Positions 38,252-54,020 of a stretch of DNA of 64,000 bases are shown piece by piece. Source of the stretch: Numida meleagris (Eukaryota > Chordata > Aves > Galliformes > Numididae); contig NC_034414.1 of NCBI RefSeq assembly GCF_002078875.1, positions 26,384,637 through 26,448,636 of the forward strand, in the 5' to 3' direction. The translations under genes were made by a program, and so were the position numbers. The notes under the pieces were generated by a model. It was not told the origin of the DNA, did no database searches, and was given only the letters and a program-made list of their open reading frames with translations. Numbering within the stretch: position 1 is the first letter of the stretch; every line of letters begins with the position of its first letter.

Positions 38252-38264
38252 GGGGGGGGGGGGG
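38252..38264. repeat. G13 homopolymer
   Basis: Thirteen consecutive G on the plus strand, C13 in the TTBK2 transcript, about 280 bp beyond the CR1 3' end. Length may be unreliable in sequencing. Confidence 0.9.
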
Positions 38265-38540
38265 AAGAAAAAAGCATGTATTCATGTCATGATCCAGCTG
38301 TACGCATCAAGGGTGCTGAGCAAAAGATTTCTGAAAATTGCCTGAGTGATTATCACTATAAAACAATCCCATCAATTTAAGTTAAAGAGCACTCAGTGGA
38401 GCCTAGAATATGAGCATAGCATTCAAACCTAACAGATCACTGACTGCAAAGCAACTGACAATTATTTTTAGAAACCTAACTGCCTTACAGTTCCAAAATG
38501 GGGGAAAAAAATAACATCTTTGAACTGTATCCATAGTCAC

Positions 38541-39840
38541 TAGAAACATAGAAAAGTCTGAGGTGGAGGGGACCCATAAGGAGCATTGATTCCAACTCCA
38601 GGCTCCACACAGGACCCCCAGAATTCAAACCATGTTTCTGAGAGCATTGTCCAACTCCTTAAATTCTGGCAGGCCTGGTGTTGTGACCTGGGGAGCCTGT
38701 GCCAGGGCCCGACCACCCTTCGGTGAAGAACTTTCTCTGAACACCCAACCTGATCGACCTCTGACACAGCTCCATGTCATTCCCTCAGGTTCTGCCACTG
38801 TCAACAGAGAACAGAGCTCAGCACTGCCCATCTGCTCCCTGTGAGGAGCTGTAGGCCACCATGAGGCTTCCCTCAGCCTCCTCTACTCTGGGCCGCACAA
38901 ACCAAGGAACATCAGCCATTCCTCTTATGTCTTACCTTCTCAACTCTTCACCATCTTTGTATCCCTCATTTGGATGCTCTCTAATAGTTTTATGCTCTTC
39001 TTACATCATGGCAGCCAAAACTGCACACACTGCTTGAGGTGAGGCCACACCAGTGCAGAACAGAACAGTGCTGGGCCTGAAGCACCCCAGGGTACAGTGG
39101 GCCCTTTTGGCTGCCATAGCACGCTGTTAACTCCTGTCCAAATTGCCATCAACCAGAACACCCAGATCCTTTCAAAGTGGATGCTCTCCAGCCTCTCCTC
39201 CACAAGTTTGTACATACAGACAGGGTTGCCCAGCCCCAGGGTAGGGTGCAGAATCCAGCACTTGCTCTTGTTAAATTTAATATGGCTGGATATTGCTCAG
39301 CCCTCTAATTTATCAAAATCACTCTGCAGGGCCTCTCAGTCCTTGAGGGAGTCTGCAGTTCCTCTCAATTTAGTGCAGTTCACGAACTTAGTATACCATC
39401 AAGTCCTGTCACTGATGAAAACAAAGCGAACGTGCCCTAAAATGGAGCCTTTCAGAAGCCCACTAGTGCCTGATCAACAGCCTGATGTAACTCCATTTAC
39501 TCCAATCCTTCGAACTTGACCAATCAGCCAATTGTACACCCATTATGTTATGCCTTGTCTAGATATATGCTGGACAGTTTGTGCAGAAGGATACTGTCAG
39601 AAACAGAAAGCTTTGCTGAAATCCACAAAGATTACCTCAACTGGCTTCCTTAGGTAAACTAGATAGGTAACCTTGTCATAAAAGATTAAGATGGTTAAAC
39701 ACATCTTTTCCCTCATGAACTCATGTTGGCTGTAACCAATGACTGCATTGTCTTTCAGGAGTTTTTCAATAATTCCCAGAATAATCTTCTCCATAATTTT
39801 GCCAGGCACTGAAGTGAGACTGCCACAATCAAGACTAGAC
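38541..39840 (-). mobile_element. CR1 LINE, 5'-truncated, 1.3 kb, partial reverse transcriptase plus 3' end
   Basis: The minus strand encodes an RT C-terminal remnant at about 39597-39875 that includes LTSVPGKIMEKIILGIIEKL, and then FVDFSKAF with the conserved region just before the usual CR1 break. Below that the plus strand matches the complement of the CR1 3' segment (for example CACACTGCTTGAGGTGAGGC and TGCAGAATCCAGCACTTGCT). An internal deletion near 39070 and many substitutions mark it as old. The 3' tail is at the low end, so it is in the same sense as TTBK2. The 5' end lies about 85 bp from the w6 donor. Confidence 0.92.
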
Positions 39841-39897
39841 AATGAAACCAAAGGAAATTGAAGATGCAACTGCATGAAATTCTGCTATTTAAAATCA

Positions 39898-41627
<1,730 letters not shown>

Positions 41628-41693
41628 TCTGTTTCTATGAGCATTGATTGATGCATATCGTACTGTTCCCCGAAAACCAGCAACAGCTCGCGG
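41628..41693 (-). CDS. TTBK2: TTBK2 coding exon w4 (P+1 loop region)
   Basis: Short exon of 22 codons, phase 0/0, acceptor TAATAG|CCG and donor AGA|GTGAGT. It reads PRAVAGFRGTVRYASINAHR then NR, human residues 180-201, apparently identical to human. GFRGTVRYAS corresponds to the substrate-side P+1 loop of CK1-type kinases. Confidence 0.96.
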
Positions 41694-43849
41694 CTATTAA
41701 AGAATAACAATTAAAAAAAAGATTCTGTCAGGAAGAAGCCTTCTGAATAGTTAAATACGTATCTATGAAATGGATACGGAGCCACAAAGATATTATTTTA
41801 AGACAGTTTTATTTCAATTTGCTGTGTTATCTGGAAGTTATCAGTGGAAATCTACATAGGCATCAGAAAGCAACACATCATAGTTTAAATCATACGTTTA
41901 TGTCAGTTTTTGTTCTCCAGAAGCATCATGTCCTGCTTAACTCATGCATCAAAAAAAAATCTGTATGACAGAAATATTTCTCTTTTTCTTCTCCAACAAT
42001 GAAATATCTCCAGGTATTAACTAGTACAAGTCTGAGTCTCAAAATTTTGACAGGATCTAAAACATAACAGTTACCTCCAGTTTGCTCAAATGCATGAATA
42101 CATACATGGCACAAGTAGGTACTTATCAAAATGTTCAAGCAACATTTTCCCAAACTATTTGCTGAACCAGCAAACCAATAAATTTTGAGAAGTTCCAACA
42201 GAAAGTACAGCTGCAGGTGCGTCTCCCAGCCACAGCATGGAAAGCGGAGGCTGAGCAATAAGCAGCAAGGGTTTCACAACTGGTTCCAATTAAAAATACT
42301 TACTTCTTTTCTATTTTCCAAATACTTCCCTCACACTGTAGGTATTGTGTGGACACACCTAAGTAAACTGCTGTTTTACAACCATGGAATCTATTTTGCC
42401 AGCCTTCTCTCCTTCATGTAAAATGTTACAAAAAGAACTATATAAATGATAACAATGTAAATTTAAAGCAATAAAAAAATTAAAAAGTAGCGTTATTACT
42501 TTGCCTAAGCCAGATATGCAACACATTCTACCCCTCTTGATCAATCATTCTGTATACACTAGAGAGAACTGCTGGAACTACAAAGTTTGCCTTCCTTTGT
42601 ACTTTTTTCTTCCCAATCAATAACTCTTTTTTTCTCTTACAACACCGAACGTGAGAAACCTGAGAGTTCTTAAGATATTACAAAATTCTGTACAATTCAT
42701 TGAAAAATCTTGATATGCACACAAAGATAATCACAATGCAAAATCATTGCCCTATTAATAAAAGACAAGTAATACTGTCAGCTATCATTCAAGTATACCA
42801 GGAGCTGCCATTATTGTCAGTAACCCTAACAATTAAATCCAGCAGGATCATGCGGCAAGGCGTTTTAAAATGATTTAACAGATCATATAATCAATGTCTG
42901 TTACAGTGATACAATGAGAACTGAATTTAGCATTAGTTAAGGCGGAAAGTATTTTCTAGGACATTTTTAACACAGCCAGGATCTCAGACAATGCTCTACA
43001 TTCAGATTATCTTAGATCTTACACATTCTCATAAAGTTTAAATAATGCTTAGAACACATTTTCTGTTCGGGAAGGACAGACAATTGAGTTACTATCTTCA
43101 ATCATCACATCCACCCTGAACATTACCCAGAAACAAAGCACAACACTAACTGCAGGAACTTCATAACAGCACACTGTAATAAACAGAATAGCTCAAAATG
43201 TTTTGTAGTACTGCCAAATTTCAAAATAAAATAACGTCCTTTATAAAAAAAAAAATATTTCTCCTTCCCAATAGTTCTGAGGACCAGAAATTATTCAAAT
43301 AAGAACAATACAGCATCATTACCAAGCCAATCAAAATACATTTCCAAAATGTTTGATCAACAGCACTTCTTCAGAGGGGCACTGAGAATATTACTTTAGA
43401 ACACCTATAAATTCAGTAAACTCCAAGAGAATTAAAATTTCAGAAGAACCATACACATACTGTTTTCAACCTCTGGCATGAATATTAAGAAGAAAGGACT
43501 ATAATCACTTTTACCAAGCTAATTCTATCATTCTTCTAAGAAGAATGAAAAATATGAAAACTAGGATGGAGTGAGGCTTTTTATTCATAGAATATCAAGT
43601 AGACAAAAAAATTATTAATGAGTAGAAAAAAGATAGGTTGCTTGATAAGGGGAAAAAAAAAAGGTGAGTAAGAAAAGGCATACAGAATCTAAATGACTCC
43701 ATTCAGTTTGCAGAAATTAGCAGCCTGACCTATTCCAGCACTATTGTGGAGAGAAAAGTCCAACGGAAGTATTTCATTGTGCATTAACTCTATTCCTTTT
43801 GAATGTTGAACTCACTGCCATTCTTAAATACACCTATGAAATTATTTAC

Positions 43850-43896
43850 CCTAGGAAGAGGGAGAGTTCCAGTGCTTTCTATTATCTCAGGATCAC
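43850..43896 (-). other. exon-like 47-nt segment (possible poison exon)
   Basis: On the minus strand a good pyrimidine tract and TTTTCCCTGACAG precede it, and AGG|GTAAAT follows. At 47 nt it is not a multiple of three. In the frame carried from exon w3 it meets a TAA at the fifth codon (43882-43884). If spliced in, it would stop translation inside the kinase domain. It may equally be a decoy that is never used. Confidence 0.2.
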
Positions 43897-46800
43897 CTGT
43901 CAGGGAAAAGAACGCACGATAACTCTTTCCATATATTCATTTATTGTGAAATGAATTCTGAATTCTTTACTCCATCAAGGATATCTAAATCCTTTCCCAA
44001 TCTGAAGAGACACCATCCTGAAGTGTACCCATATACACCTGTCTTAAGAGGACATCTAACTGTGTTACATTTGAAGATACAATGAAATACTTTGTAGTAA
44101 TGCAACTGACCACAATTTAAAAGTGGTATTACAATGGCATGCAACAATAAATTAATTTTACTGTGCCATTAACAGGAATTATGGGTCTGGTAGCCCAAAG
44201 CATGTTTGCTCAATTCACAAGAGAATTTATAGACTTCTAAGCATCTGCAAAACTCTTGAAACTGTTTTGGAGCTCTTCATGCACCTTACATTTCATGTAG
44301 AAAAAGAGAAGCATTATAGGCAATAATAGTGACATCCTGAATGATTCTCTGCGTTTTTCAAATATAGTGCCTCTCTGCTACTACTCTTGTTAGTTTGTTT
44401 TTTTCCCCAGAGTTCATCTGCCAAAAAATGAAAAATAATACTCTTGTAGAACCACTTCTATAGTTGCGTCTTCCAGATGCCATATCTAAGAAATTTGCTA
44501 CCAAAGCAAAGGAAAATTTATTTGTTGAGGGGAAACAAACAAACAAACACCAACCTCTTTTTTTTTCCCCCCATCATTGAATATTTGGAGCATGTACCTG
44601 AGGAATGCATTTGCAGTAAAGATACAGTGAATTTCATGTTTCAATGCATCTGTGAATTCCACTAACATCCTTGATTGAGTGGATCACATGTTCCTTCCCA
44701 AGACAAATGAAATAATTAACTCTCTTATTTTTCTGTGGGTTTTTTTTTTTTCCTCACTCCTCCCGCCTTCTCTTGAAATTTAGTGGGTTTTAGTAGTTTT
44801 TTTTTTAAGTGTACTTTTTCACGTAATATCAGTTTTCCTTGGAGGTAGCCCTGCCTGGGAAACATTTGAAAACATCTTAGATAAAACTACATGAAGGAAA
44901 TCAGGAGTTACTACAAAAGGGAGCTACTGCCTCTAAGCACAATGGTTTGCAGATTCTTGAGGGACACTAAGCTTACAAACCTGTCCGCATCTGCTGGTTC
45001 TTTGGAGGGTCAATAGAGGAAGCAAATCATATTCCTTTAACTCAGTTCAGTAACTCTAGAAATGCTCTGGGCTTACTGCCCTGGGAAGCGTTGAAAATGT
45101 TACATGGAGTAAAAGTTAGTTTTATACTATAGTCACAGAAACTACATAAGAAACATGAAAAAAATAATTTCTACCAGTCAGGCAATGACTGATAATTCTT
45201 AAGTGCCTTTAGGTTTTGAGATTAAGAAACCAGCTCAAGCAGTGAACATTACCTTCTCAATACTGCCTCTAAAGCTGAATTGTAAAGCTAATAGGAGGAT
45301 GGGTAGAGAAGCAGCCACTCTGTTTCCCTTTGTAAAGAATCCTCTTTTCTTTTCATCCAATGGGAATACAATTTCAGGATTTACCATTCTTTATACCAAA
45401 TGGCACATTCCCATCACCCCCTTTTTTGTGGATATAAGCTTTGCAATTTAATTTGCTGCTTAGCATGCATTAGCATCGGTTTAAAGAAAATGAAACATTC
45501 AAGGATCACATGGGTAAGCAAAGATCAGATAGCTGAAACACAATTGCCTTTACAACAAGTTATATATCACAATAAGTTATCACTCTATGCATAGCTTTTC
45601 AAAGCCATACTTCTAGCTCTCTATAAAAACCGTATAAGCCACTAATAGCAGAGTGCTCTCATTGAAAATTCCTTATCAAGCCATCTCCTACCAACTGTCA
45701 GTAGGATATACTGTTCGGTCTCCATTCTACCCAAACAAAAGCTCTGATTTCCAAACTGCTACCCAGTTCCAGCAAAAGCTGGGTAATGAGCTGAGTTAAC
45801 ATCTAGGAGTACAATTAAATTTTGTTATTGTGGATTCTAACAGGCATGTGGTGACAAATCAAAATTTAGCACCAACTGTCTGCGGTATAAAAAGCATCAC
45901 TGCCTCCGAGACACCAATACTTGGTGCATGAACCAGCTCCCGAGCACTTTCAATCTGGAGCATTCTCTTAGGCAATGAGATGCACTAGCTGAAAAAAGCA
46001 GAGCTTTCAAAACTGATCCATAAGCAAACAAGTTGGTGGCTGGAAGTAGTAACAACCTACCATATGTCTATCACAAACCTGAACTTATTCCAGCAAAAAA
46101 TCACACAGGATACATCTTACATCTTCCATGTGCATGTTTCTTTGTTTTGTGCAATTTCTCTTCTTCCTCTTGTACCAGGAGGTTGGAGGAGAGATTACAG
46201 TAATTGGAAGACCAGCTACTTTATTTAGCAAGCTAATGCACTAGCAGAGGATTTCTCCTTACAGAAGAAACAATGTTTTTCTCATCTTCAGAAGAAAATG
46301 TTTTTTCTGCATTTTCAGAATTTCTGTGTTCTTAGAAGACTAGAGAACTCAGAACCTAATTTTTGTTTGTACATATTATCATGGTAAGTACTAAATATGA
46401 TATCATACATTACAAAATTGCTTTAATACAGTAGTAGACTTATTTCAAGACTGCAAAACTAAGTATGGGAAGTCAACACATATTTAAAAAAAATCCATTT
46501 TCTTTTTAAACCATTCACAATATTTTTTCGTAAATCAGAGAAGTTCACAGCTCAGAAAGAATTAGAGAATAGAGATTCTGTTTTCATTATGGTTTGCTTC
46601 CCCTTTCACCAGGAAAGGAATTCTACTGGATCAAGCCAGCTGTCTTTCCACTATAATGGCTTTTAATTTCAAGTAAATAGGACAGCTCTCAAAGACTTTC
46701 AGTTCCTGCAAGTTTAATGAAAATTGGTGATTAGAGAACCTAAATTAGTACTGTGACACAGAGACAGGCAATTAAAATTCAATAGAAATGGCTCACATTC

Positions 46801-49462
46801 ATCTCAACAGACAACAATCAGTTGGTCAATCAGCATTTTAGGCAGCAAATAAGCACATGCCTATCCCTAGAATTGCTAGCATCAACTATTAGGATCCTGG
46901 TCAGAAAGGCTGGGTGTAGTACAGAGCAGAAAATACTAAGATTTGGTGGGCATAAGGGAAGTAGTACATAAAACCATAGGAAAATAGTCGATTTCACCAT
47001 TTAAGGAATAACTTAGATTTTTTCAAATATAATACCATATCCTAGAAGGAAATTGACAGTTATAGCCTATTCTTCCCTTAAGTATTCTAAGGAAAACAAA
47101 AGAACTGCTATATCAGAATACTGAACAGTTATACCACACGTCTGAGTTTCTAAATTAAATTGTTCTGATTGCTAGGATACAATATCCATGTTCCACACAC
47201 GACTGATAAGAAAGAAAAAAAACAATATACCCCTAAAATTACAAAGTATTGTGCTATAAGAATTAAATCTTTTTCATATCTCAACAATTCACCAGCCTTT
47301 TCCTTCAGGCAGAATATTAATAGATTGTGAACTCTATTTTTCACCCAAACCACAAAGACTCTTCCTCTCAATGAAATTCTCATATCTAGGGGTTTTTTTG
47401 TTGTTTTTTTTTTTTGTTTTACATTTCTCATTTCATTTCATCATTGCAAGAATATTCCATAGAGACGTTACAAAATAATATCACGCTGCATGAAATTAAT
47501 CTATTCATTCTACTTGCGTCACCCTTTAACTTGATTCACAGCACTATTTTTTTTCAACTTTTACATTAACTCACTGCCTGCCTTTTTCACTGTGTACTAT
47601 CATGCACAACACCAGCTGGATATTTCCTTCATTTCTTCTCCAATGCTAATTCAATCAAACTTGCAAGAATCATGTTCAGTGGATACTAAAAATTCAACAT
47701 ATACATTTTAAGACTGTGTCTTAAAGAGTCTTCCTCTTTCTCTCTGAAGGAGATTATGGCAGAGAAACACAATAAATACCATTACACTTGCAAGTATAAC
47801 ATCGTTCTATATTAAGCTTGACTTCAAAAACTTTTGAAGCATAACAGCCTAAAAGAAAACAATGCCTGCACAAAACTCTACAAACTAAATCTCTTGTCTT
47901 TCCTGTGAATTATCACTAATTCAGACATAGGGCCTCAAATGACTAATGTTACAATTCTTCCAACTCATGCAGATTCCTGCTTATAGAAATCAATGATAAA
48001 AAAAGAGATGTCTCTTCACTTAATCTCTTCAGCAAATAACCATTAGACAGTATTTCCATTTAGGACATTTTGACACAAAAATCTAAGACTTCTTCAGTTT
48101 CTCCTACGATTAAGAAAAAAATTAAAAATTAATTACCCTTCAGGCTTATCAACTTAGATAATATGATGGAAAAAATTAAGGAGTACATAGGAGATCAAGA
48201 ACGATGTTACATGTTTACTTCTTTCCATACAATGTCTCTGATTTTAAATAATTCCTTTACTACATGACTTAAATTATAAAGAACATATAGAGCTGTTATA
48301 ACTTATTTTAGGCTCTTAGAACTGCATTTACTGAAACAAAGCTCGTTTTCTTTAAAGTAGTACTTTCTTTTTTTTAAAGAAGTCCTTAACTATTAAATGC
48401 TTAGATAAAAACTTAGAAGGAAATCTTGCGAACTTTATCTATTTCCAAAAATTCACGTAATGTAGTCTAAGTGATGCAGATTCAGTGAACAAAAAACTAA
48501 AAGTGTAGTTTTAGATTATTTGTTCTTTAAACATTTTCTTTGTTCTACAGTAGCAAAACGTAGAAAATATAATGTTATAGATGTGAAAAAGCAAAAGTGG
48601 ACTGTAACAGGAAGGAATTGTCAGGTTTCCAGAAAATAACCCTGGTGCTCTCTTCCAACACTGCCTCTGAATCATTACTTATTAATAAAAATATTTATTT
48701 TAGAAACAAAGAACATACAGTAGAGTTTTTCACTCTTACCAGAGTTCTATTTGGCAGCTGAATTACATCACATAAATCTCTACTGTTCCTTCTTTTGTTT
48801 TTATTTGAGCCACAAGAGCTGAACTGATTTTTGCTAATTGCTGTAGAAACACACAATCAGAACATTATTCCAATAAACTAACATACAGATATTAAATTTT
48901 CCTTTATTTCGTTTGCCACTTCTTGTTCACTCTACACCTTTCTGTAATGCATTTTTCCCCAAATGATTTACCCACCAATGGCCTAAATATATACTGCACA
49001 TGAATTACAAGGTTGAAATCCTTTATAAATTCATTTTACAAGGAAAATTTGTTTTGTGTTATTGGAGCTTAATAAAAGACACTGTCTCCAGATACAACAA
49101 ATATTTTAAAATCCTAGGAGAGACTATTCAAAGTAGATGTTTATTTTTAAATAAATAAGTGTAGCCTTGTTTTCTCATGACTGCTCATCCACATCTCCAG
49201 TTAAGAGGGCAAACATCAAGTTTTAATTGAAGCATTCTAGTATTGCAAAGACAATAGATAAGAAACCTTAAAGTAAGCCATACAGTTATTAAGCATTGTA
49301 ATGTTTAATAAAATAATTGCTTTTTCAAAATTTCACATTATCTGGAAGGATTTTGGTTAGCTATATAAAAAAACAGAATAGGTTAGAAAATATTTCAGTA
49401 ACAGCAGAAAAGAAAACTACTATCTTAAGCACAGCTCAATTATTTAGTAGAAAACAAATCAT

Positions 49463-49608
49463 AGAATGGCTTAGGTTGGAAGGGATTTTAAAGATTACCT
49501 AGTTCCCATCTTGCTGCTGTGGGCAAGGTTGCCCCCCCCCATCAGGCTGCCTAGGATCCCATCCAGCCTGGCCTTGAATGCCTCCATGGATGGGGCATCC
49601 AAATGAAA
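49463..49608 (-). mobile_element. CR1 LINE 3'-tail fragment
   Basis: The plus strand reads ATCATAGAATGGCTTAGGTT and later CCAGCCTGGCCTTGAATGCC and GATGGGGCATCC, the complement of the CR1 3' end. About 145 bp with a nine-base C run inside. Same sense as TTBK2. Confidence 0.9.
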
Positions 49609-51119
49609 TGAAGATACCAGACTCACATGATTAACAGCACATGGATATTGTCTATGTATCAACAAGATATGCTTTATCTTTATGAGTACATTTATTTCCA
49701 AATATACTCAAAACATATGGCCTTGGCACCCAGGAGACACAGACTGAAGAAATAAATTATGAAATAACCATACTATGCTGTTCAAAAAGCACACCAGGTT
49801 TTCCTTTGCAAAAGGTTTACTGATTATGCAGAGTTCAATATGAAAGTATTACCCAATTCCAATGTTTTATAGCCCCAGCTCTTTGTCTTTCCTATAAGCG
49901 CTGAAGAATAGTGAAGAGAGGTGGCTGTGAGGAGGCTGACCTCAAATGTGGGTTAAAATATCCATCCTATTGCTCAAGCTAAAACTGCAACTTGCCAAAC
50001 TCATTTTGTGATGTTAAACTCCTCTATAAACATGTAACAAGGAAAAACTGGATGTAATTCAGCTTTGCTGCATTACATCCCACTTCTCCGCCATGTCTTC
50101 TACTTTCCTTCATATAGGTTAGAACAGCTATTTCTAGAAACTGTTTCAGAAAGCAGCTTACTTAGTGTGATACGATACAGAGAGAGATAACATTTGTGGT
50201 CCTAGAAACGCACACTGGTCTTCCCAGGTTATCCAGCCCATACAAAGCATCACACCAATACAGTCAAATCATTTCCAGTTTTAAAGCTCACTGAGGTAAT
50301 TACACGACATCACTGAGGTTATCGCCCAATGTTTCAGCAGCTGCTATCTTCACTTCTGTAGTAGAGAGGGAATGAGACAGGAAAATAGAATTCATTCTCA
50401 ACCACCCTTTTCCCCCTTCTCCTTCTGTTTTTGCCTTGTACGTTCTGATACTTCATATGCTCCTTTCCTCTCACATATTTCATGAAACCTAATTCATAGA
50501 TCTGAGAATGAATAAGGGAAGATCATACAAGACTAAGAGGAATCCGCAGAAATATCTGGCAGACAAAGTTTAAAGATTTGGATAAGGAGGAACTGCTTCG
50601 AGTTATACAAACATTTCGATGTCTGACATTATTTTGCTGTTCTCAATGCCTTCTTCACATTAATTTCTGTCTTGCTAGACAAACAAGGAGAATTCCATGA
50701 AGAGACTTCTGTTTTCAGGACTGCCCAATCACAGACATTCCATCCTGGGAACTTCTTATCTCAAATTTTAACATGCACAGTAGATGCTCCCATTGTTAAC
50801 GTGGAGGTGTCCCATATGTCATACATAGCTTTCACACAAACGCAGAGGAAGAAAACTAATCTTTATCATCTCCCTTCTCCAAAAAAAATTACAACATAAG
50901 ATAATGGTTGATTACTCAGATAGTCAACTTATGAAGGGAGTACTCAAGTACAACAATGTGCAAGAGCTGGAAAGGGATATTACATAGATAAAAACATATT
51001 AACGTGGTTTATTTCTTTCATCAGCCCTCCTTCAACCTGAATATGTCTATGACAGTAAGGAGGATTGTGTAACAGTATCATTAGTTAGTTACAGAAGTAA
51101 TAAACAGAACCTTTGCTGA

Positions 51120-51215
51120 GCCTGAGCAAATGAACCCTGCAGGAGTGCTGCAAAGCCCCGGGGTGCCGTGCCTGAGGAGCTGCACAGCTCCCGCTCCATG
51201 CCAAGGGATGCCTCC
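51120..51215. other. GC-rich patch with near-palindrome
   Basis: A visibly GC-rich stretch in otherwise AT-rich intron, including CCCCGGGGTGCCG and GGAGCTGCACAGCTCC (7-bp arms around CA). I do not recognise it as a known repeat or coding segment. Confidence 0.4.
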
Positions 51216-51879
51216 TTCTAAGCTCAACAGTACTTAGCACCTACAACTACCACAGCACTTCTTTGTCACCTTTGTCACTTGCAGCCTAATGACACAGCAG
51301 TGCAATCATTAGTGAGACAGGACTCCAGTAACATCTACTCCCATGAGAATGACAGGCAAAAAAGGAGGTTAAAATAGAAGAAATTGTAGCAAATGAAAGA
51401 AATAACCAAAGGATTGCTGAAACTTTTATCAGAAGAAAGAAGGCACTTGGATGAATTTTAGAGAAGTTTGCACAAGTTTCAATGAGCAAACAGTACATTT
51501 TACTGACAACTTGAAGGTAAAATGAAATGGAGAAGGGGAATTGAAAGGGTTTATAGCAAACAAAAGTCACAACACATGTTCAAGACAAACAAGTGAACTG
51601 AGGAGTATGAAAAAATTTCAAGAAAAACAAGTATGTTTTTACTCATTTAGGTGAAAACATTCCATCTTCAAGTAATCACATCACTGCGTAATGTACTGTT
51701 AGAGACTGAGAGAATATTAGTGGGAAAAGATAGCATAAGGTAAATGCCAGCAACAAAGTGCTTCTTGACAGGATGAAACAACCACTGAACAGCACTTTTA
51801 ACAAAACGATACGGACCATTACCCTGCTGCATCTGGCATTCAGCAGATTTGGACAGGTTCATAAGAATGTTAACTGGTC

Positions 51880-51905
51880 GAAAGATCATATTTTTATGAT
51901 CTTTC
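51880..51905. repeat. perfect 11-bp inverted repeat, 4-nt loop
   Basis: GAAAGATCATA and TATGATCTTTC surround TTTT, so both strands could form a hairpin. The stem is AT-rich and short; no function is claimed. Confidence 0.8.
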
Positions 51906-54020
51906 AATTATTTACTATATACTTAATATGACACAACTCCCCATAACATTTTTGTACTATTTGGTGTATTTTTTCATGTAATCCATTGCCATTTAATACT
52001 GTACTTCTAAAAGATATCCTGGTTGTTCTTGAATCTTGCTTCAATCAGTGTCACTGAAAGCAGAGAACGTACCAAGGATTTCTGGAGTTATAATGTGTCT
52101 TCTTGCCCTTTAAATAAAATGGAAACCTGATAAATTTTACAGTTGTCAGAGCTGATTGCAGTGCTGCATATTCTTTAAACTTAATGGTGGCTGTGTGAAT
52201 GTTTCTTAGCTTAGTCTGAACTTTCACCCTAAGCAAAGATCAGTTGCTATTCTTGAAAAACTTCATGTGTGCAGTCTCTTATTTATTATAAAAGCATGCT
52301 GTCGAAGTACTACCAGGAAAAGTTATTTATTATCTATAAAAAGACACAAACTCTAAATCATCCATGACACTGGGGCAAATATAGAAAAGAGCACCAGTTT
52401 TAGTTGGTATTGTCTGTGGACCACTCCTAAGGCTTTTTTTTTTTTTTTTAAAGTCATGACACTGTTTGCAGATCAGACTGTAACAGCATTTACTTGAAAA
52501 GAATATTAAGAAGCATTTATGAGCATCTATCTTTAATAAGTCTGTGGGTCCAAACTGCCTTCAGAGAGGACAAAACATTCACAGTGGTCTTTTTTCTTAC
52601 AGCACTATAGCTTCACCACTGCTTATTTAGTTCTCAAAATTATCCCACTTTCTTGCCCATCTTAAAAAGCATTTAATCAATGCAGTGCCTAATCCTTCAG
52701 TACCACAAGAACTATGCTCCCTTCTCACCGCAGAAATAAACAATCCACAACGCTGTCTTCTTATGCCAAGAAGACAAGAAGTTAAGGTAGAGTAGGATGG
52801 AAGTATTCTCTAGTCCTCCTCAGCAATCAAAATCATCCAGAATATTACAAGAAACACCATGTCATTCAAATACATAACACCTCAAAATCTTCATAAAGTA
52901 GAAAAAAATGCAAACAAAAAAAACTGTGCGAAATAAGAGTATGCATATACAATGGATATTCTCCCTCTCTGTACTCTCTGTATTTAACTGAATTATGATA
53001 GACTTTGAGCGCTTTCAAAGTTTATTTAAGACTTGGCTTTCATGTTTAGCAACACATTTCTGTGCAATGTTCAGTGGAGAGTTTTTGTACGGGTTGTTGT
53101 TGTTGTTGTTTGTTGTTTTGTTTAGAATTCAGTTTCTTAAAATAATTTCCAGGACACCATCTGTCGTTGTCCAAAAGTGAAATTTGAAGATAAAAACTGA
53201 CTTGCTGGAAAATCCTCAGAAACGGAGAGTGCTAGAGAAAGGCAATCAGTGTTTAACTGATTTTATACATAAACACCTGAATAGAATAACATGCTCGTAG
53301 TTTGACATGAACAGTTTTGTAACCCTTTGCCTAGAGAATGAAAAGATCTAAGCATTTGCATTCACAGCTGCCTTCAGTGCTTTTTTTTATGGGTCGGTCT
53401 GCACAGCTACTGCTGTATGTTCTGCTTTAGCAGGTCTTAGAATTCGGTTATTGTCAGTTTACTCAGTGCTTCACAGTAGCAGTAAAGAGCATAGGTAACT
53501 CCTCAGAAAATATTGGTGGATACTCATTTCCTATGGATTTAAATACTTCTGTTAATGTTCAGAGTAAGAATCTTGTGATTCCTCTAATGCAAAGCCTATC
53601 AGAGAATCTGCGCTACATTTCCTAGTTCTTCCAAAAATCACAACTTCCAGCTTGGTAAGGTTTAAGATTTCAAACTTACAAATAAAAATACAACAATTTA
53701 GATCTAAAATATCTCCTTAATATATGCTAATGTATTTTTTTTATTTTTATTTTAAATAATTACTGGAAAGTTTACACACTTGATATTAAGGTCATGCTAA
53801 ATAAACCCAAGAGGATGAGGACTCTGTTGAAGATTTTTCTTCGGTTTAAATAACAACTGAAAAACTACCAAAAATCTCTTCACTGGGAGGACAGGAGGAA
53901 GTTGGGGAAAGCAGTCATAGAGTAACTCTTCCTTTGACCCAAAAAGCAGGCAAAAGAGCGTTCCTTAGACTACCTGCTAGTTCAGACACTCTCAGAGGAA
54001 GCATACAGTCCAAACAATAA

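Noticed and set aside
39097..39519. Plus-strand open frame of 140 aa
   Set aside because: It is antisense to the 3' part of the CR1 element, whose coding strand is minus.
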